A DNA stretch of 64,000 nucleotides, from assembly GCF_013178945.1 (NCBI RefSeq), contig NZ_JABFDM010000013.1, forward strand, positions 3,724 through 67,723, written 5' to 3'. A program made the translations under genes and the position numbers. This document shows positions 9,154 through 17,238 of this stretch, in pieces. Numbering within the stretch: the first letter of the stretch is position 1; every line of letters starts with the position of its first letter. The DNA comes from Bradyrhizobium aeschynomenes (GTDB lineage Bacteria; Pseudomonadota; Alphaproteobacteria; Rhizobiales; Xanthobacteraceae). The notes beneath the pieces are model-generated. The model made no database searches. It worked only from the letters and a program-made list of their open reading frames with translations, and was not told the origin of the DNA.

Positions 9154-10116
9154 TCAGCCGGCGGCCGCGGAATGGATCAGTTTGAGCAGCGCGGCCTTGT
9201 TGCGGGCGCCGAGCTTGGTCAGCACCGCCTGGGTATGATTGCGCACCGTCGCCGGCGAGATGCCGAGATGTCGTGCGATTTCCTTATGCGTCAAGCCGTC
9301 GGCGATATGGGTGACGATCTGCCGCTCGCGCAAAGTGAGATTGTCACAAGGGTCCTTGCCGAGCAGGCGGATATAATAGAGGTGCGGGTCCGCCAGCTGA
9401 GATGCGAGCTGGATTTCGAAGCGGACTTTCTCAATCGACACGATCTGCCGCGACGAATGCCGCGGCGGCCGGGCCGGCAGACGGTCTCCCTTCCAGCCAG
9501 GCCAGACATCGCGCAGGGCACGAAGCGTCTCCGGTGAAGCGGCCAGCACACGGCCGCTCTCATTGACCAGAAGATGCTTCCCGTCTGGCCCACCCAGCGC
9601 CTTGCGCTCGACGGCCAATTCCACATGGTCCAGTGCCGCGCGCAAAAATCTGAGCTCGTTCTCGGCGAGCGTTCGTGCCGAGCGGCCGCTCCGGTAGCAG
9701 GACAGAAACAGCATCACGGGCAATCGCTTGTTGTCGACCACGATGGTCGAAAACTTGTCGATGTTGTACCTGTCGGACAGCGCGACCATGCCTTCGGTGT
9801 GGCGCGTCCCCTGGCGGTTATAGGTCGGGTATGCGCAACCGGTCTCGATGAAGTCCCGGGCAAGCAGATCTTCGTGTTTGATGTCGGACCAGAATTTCAC
9901 GAAGTCGGGCGGCAGGTTACGGGAGACCGAGCCGCAGATCTCGATGGCGTCGCGGCTGAGGTCGGCCCAGCCCCCCCAATTAGCATCGCACGCGGTTGTG
10001 ACACCGAGGCTTTCTATGCTCCAGTGCAGGAGATCGACGGGATCAAGCACCTGGCTGCGCTCGTACAGCTCGAGAACGAACGCGCTGAAGGTCCTAAGAT
10101 CGGCTCGAGCTTCCAT
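9154..10116 (-). CDS. LuxR-family transcriptional regulator of the DMF/methylamine locus
   Basis: The 320-residue protein has a long N-terminal region without a receiver domain and a C-terminal LuxR/GerE helix-turn-helix (about residues 255-315) with LTLRERQIVTHIADG, HKEIARHLGISPATVRNH and LTKLGARNKAALL. LuxR-type regulators adjoin dimethylformamidase genes in other bacteria. It is co-directional with and immediately upstream of the transporter-DMFase operon. A degenerate copy of the locus palindrome lies 38-53 bp upstream of its ATG, suggesting autoregulation. The effector (DMF or a product) cannot be read from the sequence. Confidence 0.85.
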   Translation of the reverse strand: MEARADLRTFSAFVLELYERSQVLDPVDLLHWSIESLGVTTACDANWGGWADLSRDAIEICGSVSRNLPPDFVKFWSDIKHEDLLARDFIETGCAYPTYNRQGTRHTEGMVALSDRYNIDKFSTIVVDNKRLPVMLFLSCYRSGRSARTLAENELRFLRAALDHVELAVERKALGGPDGKHLLVNESGRVLAASPETLRALRDVWPGWKGDRLPARPPRHSSRQIVSIEKVRFEIQLASQLADPHLYYIRLLGKDPCDNLTLRERQIVTHIADGLTHKEIARHLGISPATVRNHTQAVLTKLGARNKAALLKLIHSAAAG

Positions 10117-10480
10117 ATCGGTGTCTCAGACCGGACGGGTGATCTCGCGAGTATCATGCAAATGCCATGCAAATTGAACCAGCCTTTTCGCGGGCTGCCA
10201 AGGCCTCTGATGCGGGCCGGTGCCAAAAAGCGATGCTGCATCAGCTAACACGTAACAGTGTCATATCAGAGCAGCGCGATAGCTCCGGAAATTGCCAAGT
10301 CGCTCCAGGGCTGCATTCCGGTGGACTTATTTGCTCTAAGAAGGACCGGTCAGGGCCAAATAGCTGGCCGTATCGGGGCTGCAGCTCGGCCTCGTAGCCT
10401 TGAGCTGCTCTGCATTTTTTGGCGCTACTTTGCCTTTACAGCCGGATGAAGATCGGAGCGGACGTTCGCGAGTGGCGGCT
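10117..10480. other. Intergenic region between DMF locus and molybdenum-hydroxylase operon
   Basis: This 364-bp stretch separates the LuxR regulator start from the end of the CoxS/CoxG-like gene. Apart from the repeats at 10154-10174 and a short palindrome GATGCTGCATC at 10232-10242, I see no gene with plausible codon use and no clear terminator. Confidence 0.5.
10154..10174. promoter_or_regulatory. Degenerate operator / direct repeats upstream of the LuxR regulator
   Basis: The segment contains two copies of CATGCAAAT (10155-10163 and 10166-10174). The core ATGCAAATGC at 10156-10165 matches ATGCATATGC, the centre of the mauB palindrome, at 9 of 10 positions. It lies just upstream of the regulator ATG. 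Confidence 0.4.
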
Positions 10481-11674
10481 TCATGACCTGCGCAGGCGCC
10501 GGACGATGGCGGTGAAACGTGTCCATGCGACGTCCAGCAGCAAGCCAAATGCATCGAGGCGCTGGGGCTCGATGGTCTCCGCCGAACTGAACGTCCCGTT
10601 GATGTGCCGCTCGCAGTTTTGCGCGAACGTCGTGGTGAGGCGCGACGCCAGATCGCGCACCAGCCCATCACGCGCGATCTGCGCCAACGGACCGGTGAGG
10701 CTGTAGCCGATCGCGAGCTCGACCCGGGTGGCTCGCCCGTCGTCGATCGGAATCATACGCCAGCCGATCTGTCCGGAGGTCGAGGTGCGGCTCTGCTGGT
10801 CACGGCCCGTACCAAAGAGGCGGCCGGAGAGATCCACCGGGTTCCGTTCGATGCGCGCAGAACCGCGGAAGGCGGCCGACAGCGGACCGATGGCGACCCT
10901 GATCTCACCTTCGATACGATCCGGCGCCGGGATGTCGGTGACGGTGGCGCCGGGAAAGCATGCAGCCAGGATCTTCGGCTGACCGAATAGCGCGAAGACT
11001 TGCTCGGGCGCGGCGCTCACCGTGAACGCGGCATCGAAGCTCTTGGCGGGCACGACCTCCAGAGGATCGAGCCCATTGGAGGCTGCGCTGCGAGAAAGCT
11101 TGACCTCCGTTGCCGCTGGCCGCATCGACGAGATGGCGGTCGCGCCCGGCTGCGATCCTACCGGGCCGAGCGAAGTTCGTCCTGCACCGACCATAGCCGC
11201 GATGCCTCGCTGCCGTCGTGCTGAGATCACCGCGCTGATCGCGCGCACGATCCCCGCATAGCCGGTACAGCGGCACAGATTGCCGCTCAAGCCGACGCGG
11301 ATGGCCTGCTCGTCGGCGTGGTCGAGACGCAGCACGAGGTCGCGCGCCGACATGATCATCCCCGGCGTGCAGTAGCCGCATTGCAACGCATGCTCGCGCG
11401 CAAAGGCCGTCCGCAGCTCGGCTGCGATCTCGTCCTCATCCAGGCCTTCGATGGTCGTGACGGCAGCGCCATCACAGGCCACGGCCAGCGTGATGCAGGA
11501 GCGGGCCGTAGCGCCGTCGAGCAGCAACGTGCAGGCGCCGCAGACGCCGTGCTCGCAGCCGAGATGCGTACCGGTGAGGTCGAGCTGATCGCGCAGGACG
11601 TCGGCGAGATGGGCGCGGGGTTCGATTGTGGCCTCGGCCACGCGGCCGTTGACGGTGAGCTGGATCGTCGTCAC
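10481..11674 (-). CDS. Molybdenum hydroxylase [2Fe-2S] subunit fused to CoxG-like SRPBCC domain
   Basis: Residues 1-155 form a standard small subunit of the xanthine dehydrogenase/CO dehydrogenase family: CEHGVCGAC binds the plant-type 2Fe-2S cluster, and CGYCTPG with CRCTGY binds the second. After a linker rich in Ala/Ser, residues of about 210-345 match the CoxG/SRPBCC family (FTVSAAPEQVFALF, CFPGATVTDI, FRGSARIE). Small subunits are usually 150-170 residues and CoxG is a separate gene, so this 397-residue form is a fusion. It overlaps the FAD-subunit gene by 4 bp and completes the electron path Mo to FeS to FAD. CoxG relatives help membrane attachment in CO dehydrogenase. Confidence 0.88.
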   Translation of the reverse strand: MTTIQLTVNGRVAEATIEPRAHLADVLRDQLDLTGTHLGCEHGVCGACTLLLDGATARSCITLAVACDGAAVTTIEGLDEDEIAAELRTAFAREHALQCGYCTPGMIMSARDLVLRLDHADEQAIRVGLSGNLCRCTGYAGIVRAISAVISARRQRGIAAMVGAGRTSLGPVGSQPGATAISSMRPAATEVKLSRSAASNGLDPLEVVPAKSFDAAFTVSAAPEQVFALFGQPKILAACFPGATVTDIPAPDRIEGEIRVAIGPLSAAFRGSARIERNPVDLSGRLFGTGRDQQSRTSTSGQIGWRMIPIDDGRATRVELAIGYSLTGPLAQIARDGLVRDLASRLTTTFAQNCERHINGTFSSAETIEPQRLDAFGLLLDVAWTRFTAIVRRLRRS

Positions 11675-12501
11675 GCAGCGGCCTCCGCGATCGCCCGCGC
11701 GAGTACGGTCAGATGGATGTGGCGGGCGGCCGGATCGCTCACGCCGGCCTGCATCAGCAGGCGGCAGGCGAGGTCGCGATCGAAACGCTGCCTTACATCG
11801 GTGATCGCTCCGCCGAACAGCGATGAATCGTCGACGACGATCGGCGTCGTGTCGATGGCGCCGATGACGACCCGGCTGCGGGACAGATCCGGCTCGATCA
11901 GCACGGCGGCCATCGCGTGGGCGAATTCACCGGGCTTGCGACAGGCCTTGGCGTAGCCGAAGCGCGCCGTGGGCGACAGCGAGGGGAGACGGATGGCGGT
12001 GACGAGCTCGCCGGGACGCAGCGCCGTCTGCAGTGCGCCCTGGACGAACTCCGTCACGACGAGGTCACGCTGGGCTTTGGAGTTCGTCAGCCTCACGCGG
12101 GCGCCGAGGGCAGCCAGCGTCGTCACCCAGTCGGCGGCCGGGTCGGCATGGCTGAGAGAGCCTCCGATCGTGCCGCGGTTGCGTACGGCGCGATAGGCGA
12201 TGCCGCGGGCGATCCGCGGCAGCACGCCATGGGTGACGTCGGGGATGCGGCCGTCCTCAATGTTGGCGTGGGTGACGCAGGCGCCGATCACGAGAGCATC
12301 GCCATCGCGCTCGACGGAACGAAGCTCGGCAAGGCCGGCGATGTCGACGATGCGCGGCGGCTGCATCAGACGCAGGTTCAGCATCGGGCCGAGCGACTGG
12401 CCGCCGGCCATGATCCGGGCTTCGCCATCAGCGCCCGCGAGCAGCGCGAGCGCGTCGCTCATGCTGCGGGGGCGTTCATAGGCGAAGGATGCGGCCTTCA
12501 C
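11671..12501 (-). CDS. Molybdenum hydroxylase FAD-binding medium subunit
   Basis: The 276-residue protein has the medium-subunit landmarks AGGQSLGPMLNLRL (about residues 32-45, FAD pyrophosphate binding) and RNRGTIGGSLSHADPAAD (about 107-124, FAD contact). It belongs to the CoxM/CutM family. It overlaps both neighbours by 4 bp, giving the operon order large-medium-small. It accepts electrons from the 2Fe-2S subunit; the external acceptor cannot be inferred. Confidence 0.92.
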   Translation of the reverse strand: MKAASFAYERPRSMSDALALLAGADGEARIMAGGQSLGPMLNLRLMQPPRIVDIAGLAELRSVERDGDALVIGACVTHANIEDGRIPDVTHGVLPRIARGIAYRAVRNRGTIGGSLSHADPAADWVTTLAALGARVRLTNSKAQRDLVVTEFVQGALQTALRPGELVTAIRLPSLSPTARFGYAKACRKPGEFAHAMAAVLIEPDLSRSRVVIGAIDTTPIVVDDSSLFGGAITDVRQRFDRDLACRLLMQAGVSDPAARHIHLTVLARAIAEAAA

Positions 12502-14870
12502 GGTGTGCTTGCCTGTTTCGCAGCGAGCACCGCCGCGACGATCCGGCGCGGCGACAGCGGCGACTGCATCAGCTCGGCACCGAGCGGCCGCAGCGCGTCG
12601 TTGACGGCATTGGCGATCGCCGCCGGCGGCGCGATGGCGCCGCCTTCGCCGATGCCCTTGACGCCGAACATCGTGTAGGGCGACGGCGTCTCCATATGAA
12701 TCAGGCGCGGTGCGGGGACTTCGGTCGGACCCGGCAGCAAATAGTCGGCCAGAGTCGTCGCCAGCGGCTGGGCTGCGTCGTCGAACGGCATCTCCTCGTA
12801 CAGCGCGGTGCCGATGCCCTGCGCGAGGCCACCGAGAATCTGGCCGTCGACGATCATCGGATTGACGAGGACGCCGCCGTCTTCGACGATGACGTAGTCG
12901 AGCAGCTCGACCTCGCCGAGATCCGGATCGACCGCGACCGTCACGGCATGCGCCGCGTAGGAGAAGGTGCCGCTGTCGCGCACGGGCTTGTAGCCGCCGG
13001 TGACTTCGAGGCCGGAGGGATCGACGTCGTTGGGCAGATCCTGCGGCCGGCGGTACCAGGTGTGGGCGATCTCGGCGAGGCCCACGCTGCCGTTCGGCCC
13101 GCAGGCCCGGCCCCCGCGCCAGGTGACGGCCTCCGGCGCGAGCTGCAGCAGCTTGGCGCCGATGCGCGTGGCCCGCGCGGCAAGCTGTTCGCAGGCCGTA
13201 CCCACGGCGCCGCCTGCCATCACCATCGACCGCGAGCCCCAGGTGCCGGTGGAGTAGGGCGTCATGGCGGTGTCGCCGAGGATGACGCGGATTTTGTCCG
13301 GGTCGACGCCGAGGATCTCGTGCGCGACCTGGGCAAGCGTCGTCTCGAGCCCCTGGCCATGGGAATGCACGCCGACGCGCAGCTCGAGCCCGCCGTCGGG
13401 CGTCAGGCGTGCGGTCGCCTGCTCATGGCCGGGCACCATCGGAATGCCCCAGCCGGCATAGACCGAGGTGCCGTGCGCGGCCTGCTCGCAATAGATCGAA
13501 ACGCCGGTGCCGATCAGCCGGCCGTCCGGCTCTCCCTGCCGCTGGCGCACGCGCACGGCGGCAACATCAATCGCTGCCAGCGCCCGCTGCAGCGCCTCGG
13601 GATAGTCGCCGCTGTCGAAATGCTTGTTGGTGATGTTGTCGAACGGCATGTCCTGCGGCTGCACCAGATTGCGCAGCCGCACGTAGCCGGGCTCGAGCCC
13701 GGCCTCCGCGGCGACGGCGTCGAGCAGCAGCTCGAGCGCGAAGCAGACGCCGGTGCGGGCCACGCCGCGATAGGGCAGGATCGGACATTTGTTGGTCGCG
13801 ACCGAATAGGTGCGGCAGCGATAGGCCGGCATCCGATACGGGCCCGGCAGGATGCTCGCGATCTGCGCCGCTTCGAGGCAGGCCGAGAACGGATACGACG
13901 AGTAGGCGCCGGAATCCACGATCGCCTCGCAGTCGATGCCGCGCAAGCGTCCGTCGCGATCGGCATAGACCGTGATGTGATAGGCGTGCTCGCGGCAATT
14001 CGCGCTCGCGCTCAAATGCTCGCGCCGGTCTTCGAGCCAGCGCACCGTCATGCCCTTGTGCATGGCGAGCCAGCTCAGGCAGACCTCCTCGGGCAGCAGG
14101 ATGCCCTTATGGCCGAAGCCGCCGCCGATATCCGGCGCGATGATGCGGATGCGACCCTGTTCGATGCCGAGGCAGTCGGACAGGCCGTTGCGCACGATGT
14201 GCGGCATCTGCGATCCCGTGTGGAGCGTCAGCTGATCGAGCCGGTGATCGAAGGTCGCGACGACGCCGCGGCCTTCCAGCGGCGCCATGCACTGGCGGGC
14301 GGTCGTGATGTCGCGCGTCACCTTGATCGGCGCGTCAAGCGCGGCTGATATGTCGACCTCGAAATTCGTTTCCAGGAAGACGTTGTCGCCCCAGTGCTCG
14401 TGCACCAGTGCACTGCCGGCCGCGCGTGCCAGCCGCATGTCGTGCACCGCCGGCAAGGGCTCCAGCTCGAGCTCGACGGAAGCTGCGATGTCCTCGGCCT
14501 CGGCGCGGCTGCGCCCGACGCACATCGCCACGAGCTCGCCGACGTGGCGCACCTTGCCCACAGCCAGCACCGGCTGCTCGGAGACCTTGAAGCCGGGCAG
14601 GCCGGAGACGGCGCGGATCGGCTTGATGCCGGTGAGGTCGTCGGCCGTGAACACGACGTCGCGATATTCCGCGGGAATGTGGATCGCCCTGATCTGGGCA
14701 TGCGCCACCGGGCTGCGCACGAAGGCCACGTCCTTCAATCCCGGCAGTCTGATGTCGGCGACGTATTGACCGCGGCCGCGCAGAAAACGATCGTCTTCCT
14801 TGCGCGGCAAGCGCGCGCCGACGCCGCGCGGTGCGCGATCATCCGAGACGGTCGGAGCCGTGTCGGTCAC
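12498..14870 (-). CDS. Molybdenum hydroxylase large (molybdopterin) subunit
   Basis: This 790-residue protein is a full-length xanthine-dehydrogenase-family large subunit with GGGFGHKG (about 249-256) and a C-terminal GVKGIGEGGAIAPP carrying the catalytic glutamate. The active-site loop reads PYRGVARTG (366-374), not the AYRCSFR of true form I CO dehydrogenase, so it should hydroxylate an organic substrate such as an N-heterocycle or aldehyde. The start is GTG 14870, directly after the amidohydrolase stop. The amidohydrolase upstream suggests ring hydroxylation followed by hydrolytic opening. Confidence 0.9.
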   Translation of the reverse strand: MTDTAPTVSDDRAPRGVGARLPRKEDDRFLRGRGQYVADIRLPGLKDVAFVRSPVAHAQIRAIHIPAEYRDVVFTADDLTGIKPIRAVSGLPGFKVSEQPVLAVGKVRHVGELVAMCVGRSRAEAEDIAASVELELEPLPAVHDMRLARAAGSALVHEHWGDNVFLETNFEVDISAALDAPIKVTRDITTARQCMAPLEGRGVVATFDHRLDQLTLHTGSQMPHIVRNGLSDCLGIEQGRIRIIAPDIGGGFGHKGILLPEEVCLSWLAMHKGMTVRWLEDRREHLSASANCREHAYHITVYADRDGRLRGIDCEAIVDSGAYSSYPFSACLEAAQIASILPGPYRMPAYRCRTYSVATNKCPILPYRGVARTGVCFALELLLDAVAAEAGLEPGYVRLRNLVQPQDMPFDNITNKHFDSGDYPEALQRALAAIDVAAVRVRQRQGEPDGRLIGTGVSIYCEQAAHGTSVYAGWGIPMVPGHEQATARLTPDGGLELRVGVHSHGQGLETTLAQVAHEILGVDPDKIRVILGDTAMTPYSTGTWGSRSMVMAGGAVGTACEQLAARATRIGAKLLQLAPEAVTWRGGRACGPNGSVGLAEIAHTWYRRPQDLPNDVDPSGLEVTGGYKPVRDSGTFSYAAHAVTVAVDPDLGEVELLDYVIVEDGGVLVNPMIVDGQILGGLAQGIGTALYEEMPFDDAAQPLATTLADYLLPGPTEVPAPRLIHMETPSPYTMFGVKGIGEGGAIAPPAAIANAVNDALRPLGAELMQSPLSPRRIVAAVLAAKQASTP

Positions 14871-14871
14871 G

Positions 14872-16149
14872 TCAGGCCGCGACCGCTGCGGGCAGGATCG
14901 GCGCCGTCGCGTCGTGACGGACTCCGGCGCGCAGGCAGAACACCGGCTGCAGCAGCTTCTCGGCGATCACCTCGGTCTTCTCGTTGTCGCGCAGGACGAA
15001 CCGGCCCTGCTGCTCGCGGAGTACGCTGACATCGGCGGCCATGTCGGGCCGCAGCGCGCCGATCTGGTCGGACAGGCCGAGCATCGCGGCGGGATTGGAC
15101 GTGACCATCGGCACGACCTGCTCCAAGGTCAGACCGAGCGCGACCAGTGAGCTCATCGCCTGCACCAGGCTGAACTTGGCCTGGCCGGCGAACGGATGGC
15201 TCTCGTCGTCGGCAGGCTCGTCCGGCGTGCCCGCGGGCGCCGGCACATGTGTGTTGTAGCCGTGGATGTCGGCGCCGAGCGTATGCGGCACGATGCCGGC
15301 GTCGATCGCCTTGCGCGCCAGCCGGTAGGAGAAGTGACTGCCGTGACCGACGTCGACCTTGAGCCCGCGATCGAGCGCGGCCTGGATCACTGGATGTACC
15401 TCGCCCTTGGTATTGACGAAGCCGCCGGGATGCCGCGTGAACGGATGCGCCAGCACGTCCCCCGGCCGCAGCAGCGGGATCACGCGCTCCAGGATCGTGT
15501 CGACATCCTCGCCATTGGTGCCGCTCGTGGGCAGTCCCCAGAGCTGGCCGAAATGGACGTAGACGGGGAGCTCGGCGCGGCGGCCGATCTCGGCGGCCAT
15601 CTCGATGACGCGGATGCCCCAGCGCGCGAAGCCGCCGATCTCGGCATGCGCCTTGATGCCGCGAACGAGGTCGCGGTTGGCGACCGCGGATTTCACGGTG
15701 GCGTCGATGTCAACGCAGTCGGGACGATAGAGATCAGGGTAGTAGTGGCCTTCGAGGCCGCCGACGAGATAGGCCGACAGGAACGCGTAGACGCGCGACT
15801 GCGCCGGCTCGGCGACGAAGTGCCGGAAGCCCGGCAGGGTCATGCAGGACGGGCCGCCCTGGTCGATCAGGCTGGTGACGCCCGACTGTACGCCGACCAT
15901 GTCAGCATTCATGCCGAAGCGGCCGGTGACGTACTGATAGACATGGGCGTGGGTGTCGATCAATCCCGGCAGCACGAGCTGGTCGGTGACGTCGACGACG
16001 TCCCTGGCACTCGATGGCAGGATGTCGGACTGGACGGCCGCGATGCGGCCATCGCGGATGGCAACATCTTTCAAGCCATCGATGCCGGAGGCGGGGTCAA
16101 TGACGCGGCCGCCGCGCAGCAGCAGGTCGAACGAGGCGCTCACGGACAT
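14872..16149 (-). CDS. Amidohydrolase-superfamily metallohydrolase (dihydroorotase/deacetylase-like)
   Basis: The 425-residue enzyme opens with LLLRGGRVIDPASGIDGLKDVAIRDGRIAAV (given here as recognisable family start) and the metal-binding VLPGLIDTHAHVY. Further ligands are likely in GIKAHAEIGG, LPVYVHFGQ and the later HTLGADIHGYN. It belongs to the cyclic amidohydrolase/deacetylase branch. A strong AAGGAG precedes ATG 16149. It is the first gene of the operon with the molybdenum hydroxylase and is divergent from marR, with a candidate MarR operator 84 bp upstream. Likely role: hydrolysis of a cyclic amide or amidine made by the hydroxylase; the substrate is unknown. Confidence 0.85.
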   Translation of the reverse strand: MSVSASFDLLLRGGRVIDPASGIDGLKDVAIRDGRIAAVQSDILPSSARDVVDVTDQLVLPGLIDTHAHVYQYVTGRFGMNADMVGVQSGVTSLIDQGGPSCMTLPGFRHFVAEPAQSRVYAFLSAYLVGGLEGHYYPDLYRPDCVDIDATVKSAVANRDLVRGIKAHAEIGGFARWGIRVIEMAAEIGRRAELPVYVHFGQLWGLPTSGTNGEDVDTILERVIPLLRPGDVLAHPFTRHPGGFVNTKGEVHPVIQAALDRGLKVDVGHGSHFSYRLARKAIDAGIVPHTLGADIHGYNTHVPAPAGTPDEPADDESHPFAGQAKFSLVQAMSSLVALGLTLEQVVPMVTSNPAAMLGLSDQIGALRPDMAADVSVLREQQGRFVLRDNEKTEVIAEKLLQPVFCLRAGVRHDATAPILPAAVAA

Positions 16150-16232
16150 GCAAGCTCTCCTTATCCGGGTTGTTGTTTGTCCCGGTCAAAGCTGTCCTCG
16201 ACGAGCCGGCGCGGATGATGCGCCGACCGATT

Positions 16233-16252
16233 TACGAAGCATACTTCGCATT
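16233..16252. promoter_or_regulatory. Candidate MarR operator between amidohydrolase and marR
   Basis: TACGAAGCATACTTCGCATT contains the inverted repeat CGAAG-N4-CTTCG, a size typical of MarR sites. It lies in the divergent promoter region (84 bp from the amidohydrolase ATG, 72 bp from the marR ATG), and an 18/20 match recurs at 16907-16926. Confidence 0.55.
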
Positions 16253-16323
16253 ACATCAAGATCCGTGCCATAGACAGCTTCAAATTGATGCAGCGTGACC
16301 AGCGCTTATGCGGGAGCCGTTCG

Positions 16324-16809
16324 ATGGCCGGAAGGAACAAGACGAAAGCAGATGTATCGTGGCCGCTCGAGGAACGTCCGGGCTATCTGATCCGCCGCCT
16401 GCATCAGATCCACGTCGCCCTGTTCCAGGAAAAATGTGCCGCCTATGAGATCACGCCCTTGCAGTACAGCCTGTTGACGGCGCTGGCGAAACGGGGAACG
16501 GCGGACCAGACCGCATTGGCCCAGGACATCGCCCTCGACCGGACCACCACCACCGGCGCGTTGAAACGGCTGCAGGCGCGCGGCTTCGTCGACCGCAGCA
16601 TCGGCCCGCACGACCGGCGCTCGCGGACCTGTCGTTTGACCCGGTCCGGCGCGGCATTGCTGCGCAAGATCGAGCGTCCCGCGCGGGCGGCGCATCTGGC
16701 GACGATCGCGGATCTCAGCAAGGCCGACCAGAAACGGTTCATCGCCATGATGCAGGCGATCGTCGCGGCGCAGGGGCAGAGGCTCGACGCGACACGATCG
16801 CCGGACTGA
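16324..16809 (+). CDS. MarR-family transcriptional regulator
   Basis: From ATG 16324, which has GGGAG seven bases upstream, the protein is 161 residues with the MarR winged helix: LTALAKRGTADQTALAQDI, DRTTTTGALKRLQARG and the wing DRRSRTCRLTRSG. MarR repressors typically respond to an aromatic or heterocyclic ligand of the pathway they control. It sits between the minus-strand hydroxylase operon and the plus-strand transporter/DUF1989 operon and probably controls both. ATG 16288 or TTG 16285 upstream are less likely starts. Confidence 0.88.
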   Translation: MAGRNKTKADVSWPLEERPGYLIRRLHQIHVALFQEKCAAYEITPLQYSLLTALAKRGTADQTALAQDIALDRTTTTGALKRLQARGFVDRSIGPHDRRSRTCRLTRSGAALLRKIERPARAAHLATIADLSKADQKRFIAMMQAIVAAQGQRLDATRSPD

Positions 16810-17238
16810 CCGCATCGCGCTCCGATTAGATAATGGGCACCGTGCTGCCCGAAAAGCAGCGCATCGCCGAAGTGCGGTATCGGGGCGAGGTGTGCGCTAG
16901 CGCAACTACGAAGCATGCTCCGCATTCCCTGCTGCTGCGGTTTCTTTCGCAAACGGCGCTCGTGGCTGCTCAATTTCATCGGAGATGGCCGCGACAGCGG
17001 GGGCGCGCATGCTGCGCTGCGCCGGGCTCCACGAGCTCTGGCATGTCCCTTGCTGACATCTCTCATAAGAGCTGCGCGAGAAACTGCGGCGACATGAATC
17101 CGGGGCGGCGACATCGATGTCGCAGTGCGTGGAGAGAGCGATGCGATGTCTGCCGCGGCGGGATCCGCCGATCATTGCCCTGGCCAACGGCGTCCGTTGG
17201 ACGTGCTGCGCCGCGCGCGACGGAAAAAGGGCGGCCTG
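16810..17238. other. Intergenic region between marR and nitroreductase
   Basis: This 429-bp stretch carries the second operator copy at 16907-16926. Open frames here have poor codon use and no homology I recognise. It may be a long leader or promoter region for the plus-strand operon. Confidence 0.5.
16907..16926. promoter_or_regulatory. Second copy of the candidate MarR operator
   Basis: TACGAAGCATGCTCCGCATT matches the site at 16233-16252 at 18 of 20 positions. It lies after marR and 312 bp upstream of the nitroreductase ATG, so it may control the plus-strand operon from a promoter within 16927-17238. Confidence 0.5.

Noticed and set aside
12489..14348. 619-codon plus-strand frame opposite the molybdenum hydroxylase large subunit
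   Set aside because: It mirrors a well-conserved enzyme gene, has no recognisable domain and is rich in Arg/His/Asp as antisense frames are.
12498..14870. Aerobic carbon monoxide dehydrogenase
   Set aside because: The active-site loop is PYRGVAR rather than AYRCSFR and the operon context is organic nitrogen catabolism.
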